DNA of 64,000 bases from Umbribacter vaginalis (GTDB lineage: Bacteria > Actinomycetota > Coriobacteriia > Coriobacteriales > Eggerthellaceae), in the NCBI GenBank assembly GCA_001552935.1, contig KQ959676.1, positions 113,948 to 177,947 on the forward strand. The letters are read 5' to 3'. Of the stretch, positions 32,496 to 42,706 are shown piece after piece. Position 1 is the stretch's first letter. The number at the start of each line of letters is the position of its first letter. Below the pieces are notes generated by a model. It saw only the letters and a list, made by a program, of their open reading frames with translations, did not search any database and was not told where the DNA came from. A program made the position numbers and the translations under genes.

Positions 32496-35078
32496 TTATG
32501 AATCAAGGTGTGCGCCTGCACTATCATTGGTATCTTGTTCTACGTATAAACTAGAGTCAGCGCATTCTAAATTCAAGCCGCTGAGCAACGGCAATTCTTC
32601 TTCTTTCAAGCTCTCATTCAATTCAAGTTCAGGAATTTCACCCTCGCGCGCATCAAACGTGAGCTTGCCGTCTTTAGCATCAACATATACTATCTGACCT
32701 GGCTTAAACTTATCTTCAAGAATACCTTCCGATAAAGGATCTTCAAGTAAGCGCTGAATAGCACGGCGCATAGGACGCGCACCCAGTGTTTTGTCGAAAC
32801 CGTCTTTCGAGATAAGCTCGCAGGCAGCACGCGACAAATCGATAGACATACCACGTGCAATAAGACGTTTACGCAGTTCGTTTACCATCAGCTGAACAAT
32901 ATCAAGCATATTGTCTTGTGTAAGCGCTTTAAATACAATAATATCATCCAAGCGGTTTAAGAACTCAGGCCTGAACAGCTTTTTCAGCTCACTCATTACA
33001 CGTGAATTGATTTCCTTATCAGATAAGCCCACTTCTTCATCAGACGTAAAGCCCAACGAATACGTAGTAGCAATTTCACGCGCGCCAACGTTACTTGTAA
33101 GAATGATAACGGTGTTGCGGAAATCAACTGTTCTGCCTTGACCATCGGTCAGGCGTCCTTCTTCAAGTACTTGAAGCAAAATATTAAACACATCGGGATG
33201 CGCTTTTTCAATTTCATCAAATAGTACAACCGAATACGGACGCTCGCGAACGGCTTTGGTAAGCTGACCGCCCTCGTCATAACCAACATATCCCGGAGGC
33301 GCGCCCACTAAGCGAGCTTCAGAATACTTCTCCATATACTCTGACATATCAACGCTAATCATGGCATGCTCATCGTCAAACAAAAATTCCGCAAGCGACT
33401 TTGCAAGCTCAGTTTTACCAACACCTGATGGGCCAAGGAAAATAAACGATCCGCTTGGTCTATTCGGGTCTTTCAATCCAGCGCGAGAACGACGAATAGC
33501 ACGAGCAAGCGCTGTTACTGCTTCATCTTGTCCAATCACACGCTTATGCAATACCTCTTCCATGCGCAGTAATTTTTTCGTTTCCGACTCGGTTAAATCA
33601 CGCACAGGAACACCACTGGTAAGCGATACAACATCAGCGATATCACTTACTTCAACATTGTAAATCTCAGCTTTGAGTTTCTCTTTCCACGCACGCTGAG
33701 CTTCATCTCGCTGATTGCGCAAATCAACTTCCTGATCTCGCAACGTTGCTGCCTTTTCAAAATCTTGCTTGGCAATGGTGCGCTCTTTCAAAACTCGCAA
33801 ACTGCGAAGCTTGTCATCGATCTTGCGCAAATCTTTTGGTTCAGTCATATTGCGAATACGCAGGCGCGCACCTGCTTCATCAAGCAAATCAATAGCTTTA
33901 TCAGGTAAAAACTTCTCAGGCATATAGCGGCGCGAATACGTTACTGCCGCATCCATCGCTTCATCAGAGTAGCGCACGTGATGAAACGCTTCATACTTAT
34001 CGCGCAAACCTTGCATAATACGCAACGCTTGTTCTTCAGTTGGCTCAGACACCGTAATAGTTTGAAAACGACGTGTAAGAGCAGCATCTTTTTCAAAGTG
34101 CTTGCGATACTCATCGAGCGTTGTAGCACCAATAATCTGAATAGCTCCACGCGACAAAGGCGGCTTAAGAATTGCTGCTGCATCAATAGAACCCTCAGCA
34201 GAACCTGCACCTACCAGCGTATGAATTTCATCGATAAACAAAATGATATTTTTTGCACGTACTACTTCTTCGACACATTTTTTCAAGCGATCTTCAAAAT
34301 CGCCACGATAACGCGCTCCAGCTACAAGCGAGGGTAAATCGAGTGCCAAAACGCGCTTGTTGCTTAAAAGATCGGGTACCTGATTTGACACAATCAACTG
34401 CGCTAAGCCTTCAACAACAGCAGTTTTACCAACACCAGGCTCGCCGAGCAACACGGGGTTATTCTTTTGACGCCTTGAGAGCGTTTGCATCATACGCTCA
34501 ATTTCTGTAGCACGTCCAATAACAGGATCCAGTTTGCCCTCGCGCGCTCGTTTTGTAAGATCAACGCTGAACTCATCAAGAATGCTTCCCCGCTGGTCGC
34601 TTTGTTCAGAATTAGCAGCATTACCCGCAAGCACAGGATCTTTGCCCATAATAAGGTTAAAGGTCATACGCAGTTGTTCAGGCGTTACATCAAGATGCTT
34701 CAAAATTTCAATAGCACAACCTTCACCTTGGCGCAAAATACCCAACAAGATGTGCTCGGTGGAAATGTAGCTTTGCCCAATACTCATTGCTTCGCGCAAC
34801 GAGTCTTCAAGCACACGCTTAACGCGCGGCGTAAACTGTAAATGTGTGCTTCCATCTGCAACAACCTCTATGGTTGAAAGCTTAGTAATAAGCTGTTCAA
34901 CAGCTTCAATAGTGACATTATTTTTCTGCAAAATATTAGCTGCAATACCGTCGTGTTCTTTGAGCAGCCCTAACAGCAAATGTTCAGTTCCTACATAAAG
35001 CTGATGGCGTAATCGCGCTTCATCTTGAGCAATAACCAGCACTTTACGTGCTTTATCGGTAAATTTTTCGAATGACAT
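32496..35078 (-). CDS. clpC: ATP-dependent Clp protease ATPase subunit ClpC
   Basis: The 860-aa AAA+ unfoldase has the N-terminal Clp-N repeat domain (1-150), first ATPase (Walker A GEPGVGKTA at about 213), a UVR motif region (about 430-465), second ATPase (GPSGVGKTE at about 550) and a C-terminal domain with an acidic end. It feeds substrates to ClpP. A perfect CIRCE element stands before it, so HrcA should control it. No mcsA/mcsB/ctsR are nearby. Confidence 0.97.
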   Translation of the reverse strand: MSFEKFTDKARKVLVIAQDEARLRHQLYVGTEHLLLGLLKEHDGIAANILQKNNVTIEAVEQLITKLSTIEVVADGSTHLQFTPRVKRVLEDSLREAMSIGQSYISTEHILLGILRQGEGCAIEILKHLDVTPEQLRMTFNLIMGKDPVLAGNAANSEQSDQRGSILDEFSVDLTKRAREGKLDPVIGRATEIERMMQTLSRRQKNNPVLLGEPGVGKTAVVEGLAQLIVSNQVPDLLSNKRVLALDLPSLVAGARYRGDFEDRLKKCVEEVVRAKNIILFIDEIHTLVGAGSAEGSIDAAAILKPPLSRGAIQIIGATTLDEYRKHFEKDAALTRRFQTITVSEPTEEQALRIMQGLRDKYEAFHHVRYSDEAMDAAVTYSRRYMPEKFLPDKAIDLLDEAGARLRIRNMTEPKDLRKIDDKLRSLRVLKERTIAKQDFEKAATLRDQEVDLRNQRDEAQRAWKEKLKAEIYNVEVSDIADVVSLTSGVPVRDLTESETKKLLRMEEVLHKRVIGQDEAVTALARAIRRSRAGLKDPNRPSGSFIFLGPSGVGKTELAKSLAEFLFDDEHAMISVDMSEYMEKYSEARLVGAPPGYVGYDEGGQLTKAVRERPYSVVLFDEIEKAHPDVFNILLQVLEEGRLTDGQGRTVDFRNTVIILTSNVGAREIATTYSLGFTSDEEVGLSDKEINSRVMSELKKLFRPEFLNRLDDIIVFKALTQDNMLDIVQLMVNELRKRLIARGMSIDLSRAACELISKDGFDKTLGARPMRRAIQRLLEDPLSEGILEDKFKPGQIVYVDAKDGKLTFDAREGEIPELELNESLKEEELPLLSGLNLECADSSLYVEQDTNDSAGAHLDS

Positions 35079-35117
35079 AGGCTTCTCCGCCTTTCATGCA
35101 AATCTTTTTTGGTTATC

Positions 35118-35144
35118 TTAGCACTCTTCATAAATGAGTGCTAA
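35118..35144 (-). promoter_or_regulatory. CIRCE operator (HrcA site)
   Basis: TTAGCACTC-N9-GAGTGCTAA is a perfect match to the CIRCE consensus and lies 40-66 bp upstream of the clpC start. It implies heat-shock regulation by HrcA. Confidence 0.96.
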
Positions 35145-35201
35145 TAAAACTATTTCTGACACCATAGTGACATAATACACACATTTCTACGCCAAAAACG
35201 T

Positions 35202-36341
35202 CTATAAAAGCTCTTTTCCACGTATAAATACCTGTTTAATTTCCAAATTTTTATCTAAAACAACAAAATCAGCAAAATAACCAGGTTTAATAAAGCCACG
35301 TTCATTATCAAGACCAAGTACACGAGCTGGATTTTCTGTTGCAGCTTTAAGGGCGCTCTCAAGCGCAATATTCATATCTTGAACAGCACACCGCAAGCAC
35401 GTCATAAGATCGCTTACGCTTCCTGCCAGTGCACCTGCTGCAAGACGTGCTTCTTTTCCGTGGACAAATACTTCTTGTCCACCCAACTCATAGCTTCCAT
35501 CTTCAAGGCCTGTAGCTTCCATGGTATCGCTTACCAGCACAATGCGATCATCGCCAAACAAGCCAAACATGCAACGAACCATAGCAGGGTGAATGTGTAT
35601 ACCATCGCAAATAAGCTCAACGGTACTATGAGATGCGTCAAAAGCTGCTGCAATAGGGCCCGGTGCGCGATGCAACAAAGGCGGCATAGCGTTACACAAA
35701 TGCGTCACATGGCATGCTCCTGCTTCAAAGGCGTCGCATGCTTGCTGGTAATCGGCACAGGTATGTGCCAGGGAAATGCACACTTCATCATGCATTTCAC
35801 GAATAAATTCAAGTGCGCCACGTTCCTCGGGAGCAATATCAACAAGCTTTATCAAACCACCTGATAATGCTTGTAAACGACGAATCATATTCGCATCGCA
35901 CGGCTGCACATATGCCGGGTTTTGTGCTCCAATTTTGCCATGTGAAATAAACGGCCCTTCCATGTTGATGCCCACCAGCGCCGACTCGTGCGGCGCGGGC
36001 GCAAACGATGCCGCTTGCGTCATTATATGTGACAGTTTTTCTTCTGGATATGTCATCGTAGCAGGGCAGACAGATGTAACACCGCGCGAGGCTTCATACG
36101 CACACAAAGCGTGAAACGCATCATGGGTACCTTCACAAAAATCATGGCCCATGCAGCCATGAAAATGGACGTCAATAAGCCCTGGTATCACATAACAACC
36201 GCGCGCATCAAAAGCGTCATGATGAGGAAACGCCGCAATTCCCTTGCGGTAACACACAGCGCTTATCGTTTCGCCTTCACAAAGAAGGTTCGCATCTTTA
36301 AAAACGCCGTCAACAAAAACCTTTCCGCCATCTATTCGCAT
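35202..36341 (-). CDS. nagA: N-acetylglucosamine-6-phosphate deacetylase
   Basis: The 379-aa amidohydrolase removes acetate from GlcNAc-6-P. Metal-site motifs are 'GLIDVHFHGCMGHDF', 'GINMEGPFIS', 'SLAHTCADYQQACDAFEAGACHVTHLCNAMPPL' and 'LVSDTMEATG'. It overlaps nagB by 10 bp, forming a two-gene operon for amino-sugar use. Confidence 0.96.
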   Translation of the reverse strand: MRIDGGKVFVDGVFKDANLLCEGETISAVCYRKGIAAFPHHDAFDARGCYVIPGLIDVHFHGCMGHDFCEGTHDAFHALCAYEASRGVTSVCPATMTYPEEKLSHIMTQAASFAPAPHESALVGINMEGPFISHGKIGAQNPAYVQPCDANMIRRLQALSGGLIKLVDIAPEERGALEFIREMHDEVCISLAHTCADYQQACDAFEAGACHVTHLCNAMPPLLHRAPGPIAAAFDASHSTVELICDGIHIHPAMVRCMFGLFGDDRIVLVSDTMEATGLEDGSYELGGQEVFVHGKEARLAAGALAGSVSDLMTCLRCAVQDMNIALESALKAATENPARVLGLDNERGFIKPGYFADFVVLDKNLEIKQVFIRGKELL

Positions 36342-37063
36342 AATGACGCAGCCTCCTCATCAAGCACAACGGTTACGTTTTGATGCAATTGCAACACCGA
36401 TGCAGGAACACGTGGCGTAATAGGGCCAAAAAATGCATCACGCACAATTGAAGCTTTACCTTTACCGCTTGCAATTACCAAAATTTCACGGGCGCGCATA
36501 ATAGTGCCAATTCCCATGGTATATGCACACTTTGGAACCTCATCACGCGAAGAAAATAAACGACTATTTGCATCAATGGTACTGTCGCTTAACGTTACAA
36601 CATGCGTATAAGGCGAAAACACGTCGTCGGGTTCGTTAAATCCGATATGCCCGTTATGCCCCAGACCCAACAGCTGTAAATCAATGCCGCCAGCATCAAT
36701 AATATCCTGCTCGTACGCATCGCATACCGCATCGACATCAGTATTTTTGCCATCAGGAACAAAGGTGTTGTGCGGATTAATGTCAATGTGATTGAATAAT
36801 TTGTCCTGCATAAAATAGCGATAACTTTGCTTGTGATCAGGGGCAAGTCCACAATATTCATCGAGGTTGTAACTGCGAACATCCTTAAATGTTACCAACT
36901 TGTTTGTGTAATCAGAAATAAGCTGCTGATACATGCCTAAAGGAGTAGTGCCTGTTGCAAGACCTATAACCGCGTGCGGCTTCTCGTTAATAAACGTTGT
37001 CATTATATCGGCAGCGACACGACTCATAGCGTCATAACTAGGCGCAACAATAATTTCTACCAT
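36332..37063 (-). CDS. nagB: Glucosamine-6-phosphate deaminase
   Basis: The 243-aa enzyme converts glucosamine-6-P to fructose-6-P and ammonia. 'VIGLATGTTPLGMYQQL', 'FKDVRSYNLDEYCGL' and 'QLLGLGHNGHIGFNEPDDVF' are the active-site segments (Asp, Glu and His of the family). AAGGAG precedes the ATG. It is the first gene of nagB-nagA. Confidence 0.97.
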   Translation of the reverse strand: MVEIIVAPSYDAMSRVAADIMTTFINEKPHAVIGLATGTTPLGMYQQLISDYTNKLVTFKDVRSYNLDEYCGLAPDHKQSYRYFMQDKLFNHIDINPHNTFVPDGKNTDVDAVCDAYEQDIIDAGGIDLQLLGLGHNGHIGFNEPDDVFSPYTHVVTLSDSTIDANSRLFSSRDEVPKCAYTMGIGTIMRAREILVIASGKGKASIVRDAFFGPITPRVPASVLQLHQNVTVVLDEEAASLCE

Positions 37064-37125
37064 TACTCAACTCCTTGAAGGCTTTTACACAACACGTCTG
37101 CGAAAACTATAAAGCACGCATGCAC

Positions 37126-37155
37126 AAAAAAAGCCCGCTCCGCATGGGAGCAGGC
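37126..37155 (-). terminator. Terminator after adk
   Basis: On the minus strand GCCTGCTCC pairs with GGAGCGGGC (one G.U pair), with a T7 run next. It ends the adk transcript before nagB. Confidence 0.9.
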
Positions 37156-37167
37156 GTAGTATATATG

Positions 37168-37794
37168 TTACAGATGAAGCAGTTGCTTGATGTCGTTATA
37201 CACAAGCTCTACATCGCGATCACCATCAACCGTAACCAATAAGTCACTTCCACGATAGTAATCAATAAGCGGCGCAGTTGAACGCTCGTATACTTCAAGA
37301 CGATTGCGAACGGTTTGCTCGTTATCATCGCTGCGTTGATACATCTCACCGCCACATTTCGGACATGAGCTTAACGCGTCAGTGCCAATAAAGCCGCATT
37401 CTTTACACATACGACGCGATGTAAGACGCTTAATGATAACGTCGAATTTTACATCTACCAGCAGCGCAGCATCAAGTGGACGATTCAAGCGACTTAATTC
37501 AGCATCAAGCGCAACTGCTTGAGCAGACGTACGTGGAAAGCCATCCAAGATAAAGCCTTTTTGTGTATCAGGTTCGCTTAAGCGCTCGGTAACTAATCCG
37601 ATAATCACTTCATCGGGAACAAGCTCGCCTGCATTCATATAGCTTTGAGCTTTTTTGCCCAACGGCGTACCTGCTTTTACGGCAGCACGCAGCATATCTC
37701 CTGTTGAAATATGCGGAGTTCCAAATTCTGCTACCAGTTTTGCAGCTTGTGTACCTTTACCAGCACCAGGGGCACCTAATAATACAATGTTCAT
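37168..37794 (-). CDS. adk: Adenylate kinase (zinc-lid type)
   Basis: The 208-aa enzyme interconverts AMP, ADP and ATP. Walker A is GAPGAGKGTQ (residues 7-16), the AMP-site motif is 'DGFPRTSAQA', and the lid has four cysteines (130, 133, 144, 147) for structural zinc. AAAGGAAATT precedes the ATG. The gene has its own terminator. Confidence 0.97.
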   Translation of the reverse strand: MNIVLLGAPGAGKGTQAAKLVAEFGTPHISTGDMLRAAVKAGTPLGKKAQSYMNAGELVPDEVIIGLVTERLSEPDTQKGFILDGFPRTSAQAVALDAELSRLNRPLDAALLVDVKFDVIIKRLTSRRMCKECGFIGTDALSSCPKCGGEMYQRSDDNEQTVRNRLEVYERSTAPLIDYYRGSDLLVTVDGDRDVELVYNDIKQLLHL

Positions 37795-38075
37795 GATGAT
37801 AATTTCCTTTCAATATCATACGCATCTATTGTAACAAAGCTCGCTTCGTTCGCTTATAAAAGCGTGGCAATTACACATAAAGAATGTGCAGCCGTGAATG
37901 CTGATTGTATTTGTTGACTCACGCTGCATTCGTACATCGCGCTCGTTGACTCGCGCTGCATTCGTACAACATTGGTACAAAAGCGCGCTGTATACAATAA
38001 AATGTACAGCTGTGTACACGATACAAAGCAACAGCAGTACTCGCCAGGTTCGTGCAAAAGTACAACGATGTGCAC
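37795..38075. repeat. Intergenic stretch with a 24-bp repeat
   Basis: No gene is seen. A 24-bp sequence (GTTGACTC.CGCTGCATTCG type, one mismatch) occurs at 37913-37936 and 37945-37968, a 32-bp period. Several GTACA-like words follow. No promoter can be assigned surely. Confidence 0.55.
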
Positions 38076-38966
38076 TTACGTACGAGTGCGCCGTTTATTC
38101 AAAAACGTAGGCAGTGCTTCTGCAATAAGAACACTTAAAAACACCAGCACAAAGCCTGCTACCAGGCGCGGCGTTAGGACGTCAATGCCCAGCAGCACGC
38201 TAATAAATGTTGCAAACACCGACTCTGACGTTAGAATGATAGCTGCTGTTGATGGCAAAATATGCGCTTGTGCAATGTTTTGAAATAATAAAGCAACCGT
38301 TGTAGCAAGAATTGCCAAATACAGCCACTCAAGCCAATGAATTGTGCTGAATGTTGTTATATCGGGAATGGGTTCTGTAAGAATACTACAGAGCATACCA
38401 CAGGTACCTACCACAATAAATTCCCAAATCGTAAGTACAAAAATATTGTATTGGCGTGCCAATTTCCCAACCAACGCTATATGAAGCGCGAAGAAAAACG
38501 CTCCGCACAGTGAAAAAATATCACCTGGTTCTAAACTTATGCCCTTGCTTAAGCTAATACAACCAATACCAATTAACGCGCAGATCGCAGCTACAATGTT
38601 GTAGCGAGTAGGACGCTTACGCATAAGCAGCCACACTAAAAACGGTACAATGACGCAATCGGTAGCGGTAAGAAATGCATTTTTTCCAGGGCTGGTAAGC
38701 GTAAGTCCTGTCATTTGAAAATAGTATGCAATGAATAATACCAAGCCGCAACCGCACCCAAACACAATATTGCGCGGCACAAGATACAGTGAACGATATT
38801 TCACAAACGAGCCTGCTAAAATAAGCGCAGCAGGCACAAAACGCATGCCAATAAGAAACGACGGCGCAACGTGTTGCATAATGTCTTTTGATATGACAAA
38901 CGTGCTGCCCCAAATAAGCGTTGCAGTCAATAATAATGCATAATAGCGCACATCGTCCTCAATCAT
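38076..38966 (-). CDS. EamA-family (DMT) transporter
   Basis: The 296-aa protein has about ten membrane helices arranged as two EamA repeats ('LLTATLIWGSTFVISKDIMQHVAPSFLIGMRF' and the second-half 'ICSLCGAFFFALHIALVGKLARQYN'). It belongs to the drug/metabolite transporter superfamily. The exported compound (amino acid, metabolite or drug) cannot be told. The C-terminus is basic. Confidence 0.93.
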   Translation of the reverse strand: MIEDDVRYYALLLTATLIWGSTFVISKDIMQHVAPSFLIGMRFVPAALILAGSFVKYRSLYLVPRNIVFGCGCGLVLFIAYYFQMTGLTLTSPGKNAFLTATDCVIVPFLVWLLMRKRPTRYNIVAAICALIGIGCISLSKGISLEPGDIFSLCGAFFFALHIALVGKLARQYNIFVLTIWEFIVVGTCGMLCSILTEPIPDITTFSTIHWLEWLYLAILATTVALLFQNIAQAHILPSTAAIILTSESVFATFISVLLGIDVLTPRLVAGFVLVFLSVLIAEALPTFLNKRRTRT

Positions 38967-39053
38967 CGAATAGTAAGCAATTTATTACACCTGTAATGGT
39001 GTGTGATGACACATCAGATGTCAACAGAAAAAAAGTTCAATGTGCGCATTTCT

Positions 39054-39560
39054 TTATTCAAGATTCGGAAATCCAAGCTCATGCAACGCATGAAATGTCG
39101 CAATAGCAACCGCATTAGACAAATTAAGTGAACGTAAGCTATGGCGCATAGGAAGACGCACGCACGCGCGTTCATACGCTGCAAGAATATTGGGGCTAAT
39201 ACCTGCGCTTTCACGTCCAAACAACAAGTAATCACCCGCGCTATACGACACGTCGGTATATAATTGCGTGGTGTGCGACGTAAAGAAATACATGGAATTT
39301 CCCTGATGAGCGTGTAAAAATTCCTCAACGCACGGCCACATAACAATCTCAACGCTATCCCAATAATCAAGCCCCGCGCGCTTCAAATTGCGTTCAGATG
39401 GGCGAAAGCCCAAAGGCTCAATAAGATGCAAGCGTGCACCAACACAGGCACACGTGCGCGCAATATTTCCCGTATTTTGCGGAATTTCTGGTTCAACAAG
39501 CACAATATTCAAAGGTGCTTCGGGAAGCTGCGCTACGCGGTGCGGAGAAATAAATGCCAT
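39054..39560 (-). CDS. trmL: tRNA (cytidine/uridine-34 2'-O)-methyltransferase
   Basis: The 168-aa SPOUT enzyme methylates the wobble nucleotide of tRNA-Leu isoacceptors. 'NIVLVEPEIPQNTGNIARTCACVGARLHLIEPLGF' is the N-terminal motif, 'LLFGRESAGI' and 'MRHSLRSLNLSNAVAIATFHALHEL' form the knot. Length and motifs are normal. TAGGAG precedes the ATG. Confidence 0.95.
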   Translation of the reverse strand: MAFISPHRVAQLPEAPLNIVLVEPEIPQNTGNIARTCACVGARLHLIEPLGFRPSERNLKRAGLDYWDSVEIVMWPCVEEFLHAHQGNSMYFFTSHTTQLYTDVSYSAGDYLLFGRESAGISPNILAAYERACVRLPMRHSLRSLNLSNAVAIATFHALHELGFPNLE

Positions 39561-39568
39561 ACCTACTC

Positions 39569-41860
39569 CTAATTCCAGATTATATTCGCGGGCACCTGAA
39601 TGCCGTGCTCGCAGAAAAATTGCTGCATAACAGTCGTTTTTATGCTTTCAATACTCTCATTGAGCTCGAACCACTGCTCCTCGACTTGCGCTAGACTCAC
39701 TTTAAGTGCTGCATGCTGAGCAACCACATCGGACGTTGCGTCTTCATTGGTGTAAAACTGTGGATCGGCAAGTGTTGCAAGCACCTCGTTCATGCGTGCA
39801 TTGTCGGCGTCAAGCTGCGCTTCAAGTGCCTGTAATTGCTTGCGCGCATCTTTTGTTGCGCTGTGAACTTTGTTGCGAAGCTGTGCTTGTTGGCGCTTAT
39901 CAAGCGCTGACTTTACGAATTCGGCAACGCTTATTGCAGCAGACGGCACGCCCGATGATACTGATGCAGACGATGCCGACGTGGAAGATGCCGCACTCGA
40001 AGCATTGACGTGCGAAGACGTGTCTGCGCCTTGTGCGTGTCCGCCAGTTTTTGTGTCGCTTGCGGCAGAAGTGCCGCTACGCACATTATTTTCGCATGCG
40101 CTACCAGCGCTTCCGCGTGCTCCAGCATCGCCGCGTTCCCCTACACTACCAACACGAGCGCCCGCTCGAGCATTGCCACCAGCATCGCGACCTGCACCAA
40201 CTCCAGCGCCGTGTCCCGCACCAGCACCAACGGCGCTACCAGCGCCACTTGCGTCCTCGCGCATCTGCGCTACTTTTTCGCAATAGTACTCATACGTGCC
40301 TTCAAAACTGCGCAGCGTGCCATGGTTCACTTCGATAATGCGGTTCGCAACAGCGCTAATAAGATGCCGATCGTGCGAAATCAGCACTATCGTTCCCTCA
40401 AAGCGCTGCAACGCCTGTTCAAGAACATCGGCACTCGCAATATCCAGGTGGTTCGTAGGCTCGTCCAAACACAGCAGCGGACGCGGAGCAACCAGCATTT
40501 TTGCAAGTGCCAGACGCCCCTTTTCCCCGCCTGATAGCACGCTTACTTTTTTATCAACGTCATCACCCTTAAACAGAAACGCACCCAAAAGCGAGCGCAC
40601 TTGCGAAATACTCCACGCAGGCGCTACTTTGTCGAGCTCTTCAAACACCGTATTGCCAGCATGCAACTGTTCAAGCTGGTGCTGCGCATAATAGGTTTTT
40701 GATACGTTGACGCCGTAGTTAATAGAACCGCTATCAGCTTGCAAAACGCCAGCAATAAGCTTCATAAGTGTTGATTTACCTGCGCCGTTAGGGCCAACAA
40801 GAGCAATTTTTTCGCCACGGTAAATGTTAAGATCAACGCCGTTATAAATGCAATGCTCGCCAAACGACTTCGAAACGCTACGCAGCGTTACCACCTTGTC
40901 GCCCGTACGCTCGGGCTGTTTGAAGGCGAAGTGCACCGATTTATGCAGTTCAGGAACTACAACCAACTGTTCTTTCAAGCGCAACAATTTTTTTTCGCGC
41001 TCTTGAGCTTGGCGCGCCTTCGTTGCTTTATAGCGAAACTTCTCAACAAACGCTTCAAGTCGCGCAATTTCTTCAAGCTGCTGTTTGCGCTGTTCAAGCA
41101 GCATAACACGACGCTGTTCGCGCTCGCGCACATACGCCGAATAGTTGCCTTTGTACAGTGTTGCTTGCTCATTTTCCAGTTCAAGCACTCTATCAACCAT
41201 CGCGTCCATGAACGCACGGTCGTGACTTACCAAAATCACGCTACCTGCATACGTGCGCAGAAATTGCTCAAGCCACTGCACGCTTGCAAGGTCAAGATGG
41301 TTGGTAGGCTCGTCCAAAAGCAGCACATCAGGGTTTCTGACTAGCAACTTTGCAAGCGCAATGCGCATTTGCCAGCCACCCGAAAACTCCTGTGTTGAGC
41401 GTTGCATGTCGGCTTCTTTGAACCCTAAACCAAAAAGAACGCTGCGCACGTTTGCCTCGATGGTGTAGCCGCCAAGACGCTCGTAGGCATCGCGCGCCTG
41501 CCCTGCTTGCAACAACATCTGCTCGCTTGCGTCATGCGTAAGAGCCGCCTCAAGCTCTATCAGGCGCTTTTCCGCTTCCATAACCTCTTTTTGAGCCGAG
41601 AGCACCTCGTCAAACACAGGGCAATCTTGCATTTCAATAGCTTCTTGCTCAAGATAGCCAAACGTAGCATCTTTCGCGAACACAACACGCCCGCTATCAG
41701 CATCTTCTTGCCCCGTAATAATGCGCAGCAGCGTTGTTTTGCCAGCGCCGTTCGCGCCTACTAAGGCAAGCCTGTCGTAAGGCTCCAGCTTAAAATTCAC
41801 ACCGGTAAATAAGGTGCGCGAACCATACGATTTCGCTACCTGTTCAAGCTGCATTATCAC
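39569..41860 (-). CDS. ABC-F family ATPase with low-complexity insertion
   Basis: The 763-aa cytosolic protein has two ABC domains (Walker [10 protein letters not shown] at about 34 and GPNGAGKST at about 354; signature motifs FSGGWQ and LSGGEKGR; 'LDEPTNHLD' twice), the inter-domain linker, and a C-terminal coiled coil (about 655-745). ABC-F proteins act on ribosomes. Between the second ABC domain and the coiled coil, residues about 535-640 are Gly/Ala/Ser-rich ('[27 protein letters not shown]' style), not usual for the family. Start GTG with AAGGAG eight bases ahead. Confidence 0.93.
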   Translation of the reverse strand: MIMQLEQVAKSYGSRTLFTGVNFKLEPYDRLALVGANGAGKTTLLRIITGQEDADSGRVVFAKDATFGYLEQEAIEMQDCPVFDEVLSAQKEVMEAEKRLIELEAALTHDASEQMLLQAGQARDAYERLGGYTIEANVRSVLFGLGFKEADMQRSTQEFSGGWQMRIALAKLLVRNPDVLLLDEPTNHLDLASVQWLEQFLRTYAGSVILVSHDRAFMDAMVDRVLELENEQATLYKGNYSAYVREREQRRVMLLEQRKQQLEEIARLEAFVEKFRYKATKARQAQEREKKLLRLKEQLVVVPELHKSVHFAFKQPERTGDKVVTLRSVSKSFGEHCIYNGVDLNIYRGEKIALVGPNGAGKSTLMKLIAGVLQADSGSINYGVNVSKTYYAQHQLEQLHAGNTVFEELDKVAPAWSISQVRSLLGAFLFKGDDVDKKVSVLSGGEKGRLALAKMLVAPRPLLCLDEPTNHLDIASADVLEQALQRFEGTIVLISHDRHLISAVANRIIEVNHGTLRSFEGTYEYYCEKVAQMREDASGAGSAVGAGAGHGAGVGAGRDAGGNARAGARVGSVGERGDAGARGSAGSACENNVRSGTSAASDTKTGGHAQGADTSSHVNASSAASSTSASSASVSSGVPSAAISVAEFVKSALDKRQQAQLRNKVHSATKDARKQLQALEAQLDADNARMNEVLATLADPQFYTNEDATSDVVAQHAALKVSLAQVEEQWFELNESIESIKTTVMQQFFCEHGIQVPANIIWN

Positions 41861-42163
41861 GAAAAAAGCTCCTTATAAGGTATTAAGAACACTATACGCC
41901 GCCGCGCCAGTGAAAAAACGCAGGAACGCGGAAACACGACGGCACCCATGCCTGCGCTTTAAGCACCAGCAACACACCAACACTGTAATGCGGCATCGGT
42001 ACACGGCGCTTTATTGCGCCACCAACACGCCAGCATACCAGCGCGCTTTATTATACCTACTTTTTAGCTTCTCTGCGTGTTTTCAAAATTCTCTTGAATG
42101 GGGCTTGCATATCAGGGCACTTTCGGTATAATAACCATTCGTATCCGCGCGATACGTCGCCAT
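41861..42163. other. Intergenic region with tRNA-Asn promoter
   Basis: No gene is seen in these 303 bp. A promoter for the tRNA-Asn gene lies at 42105-42132: TTGCAT and TATAAT, 16 bp apart, about 30 bp before the tRNA. Confidence 0.7.
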
Positions 42164-42238
42164 TCCTCGGTAGCTCAATGGCAGAGCATCCGGCTGTTAA
42201 CCGGAGGGTTGTAGGTTCGAGTCCTACCCGAGGAGCCA
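42164..42238 (+). tRNA. tRNA-Asn (anticodon GTT)
   Basis: The 75-nt gene folds fully: TCCTCGG/CCGAGGA acceptor, GCTC/GAGC D stem, loop CTGTTAA with GTT, T arm GTAGG-TTCGAGT-CCTAC, and encoded GCCA end. Confidence 0.97.
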
Positions 42239-42264
42239 TTTTTTTATTCCGTGATTATTTCCGC

Positions 42265-42310
42265 AATACCTATCTAAATACCTATCTAAATACCTATCTA
42301 AATACATATT
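42265..42310. repeat. 12-bp tandem repeat behind tRNA-Asn
   Basis: Three perfect copies of AATACCTATCTA (42265-42300) and a degenerate fourth follow the tRNA by about 26 bp. No stem can form, so it is not a terminator. It is probably a slippage-derived repeat. Confidence 0.9.
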
Positions 42311-42330
42311 CAATAGTCGAATAGTAAAAT

Positions 42331-42630
42331 CTAGCGAACAACAAATAAAGTTTCGTAGTCGATAGTGCCTACTTGTAGTACCATAAAAACGGTTTTGAAC
42401 TGGTTAAACGAAGCACGCCACACGTATCCACATTCAGCAGACAAAAAACGCGGAAGCGGCGCCAAACAACCCTGCATCGCTTCTCGTTTAAGTATCCGAT
42501 TTGCCGCAAGCGCTTCTGCATGCGTGTGAAAGCTCACTATAATGCAACTATAAGCGCAAGCATGCTGCGCAAGCAGAGAACACGCATCCTCATAGCGCGG
42601 TAGTGGGTTAGTAAACGAACAAAACATCAT
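42331..42630 (-). CDS. DUF3343 protein (putative Se/S carrier)
   Basis: The 99-aa protein has the DUF3343 pattern: 'IVSFHTHAEALAANRILKREAMQGCLAPLPRFLSAECGYVWRASF', with the conserved 'PLPR.....CG' segment. The family is suggested to carry selenium or sulfur and is often encoded with YedE and YedF. Here it follows the YedE gene by 76 bp in the same direction. AAAAGGGG precedes the ATG pair. Confidence 0.78.
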   Translation of the reverse strand: MMFCSFTNPLPRYEDACSLLAQHACAYSCIIVSFHTHAEALAANRILKREAMQGCLAPLPRFLSAECGYVWRASFNQFKTVFMVLQVGTIDYETLFVVR

Positions 42631-42706
42631 GTCCCCTTTTCACATGGCATGCATCTCAGAGCAAACGGCACATAACGCGTGGCGCATGGCAAACGCACGC
42701 GGCGCA

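Noticed and set aside
39706-40534. Long plus-strand frames opposite the ABC-F gene
   Set aside because: They arise from the GC-rich low-complexity insert; composition is Arg/Cys/Pro-rich and there is no ribosome site.
42265-42310. Attachment site behind tRNA-Asn
   Set aside because: The 12-bp units are a simple tandem repeat, there is no copy of the tRNA end, and no integrase is nearby on that side.
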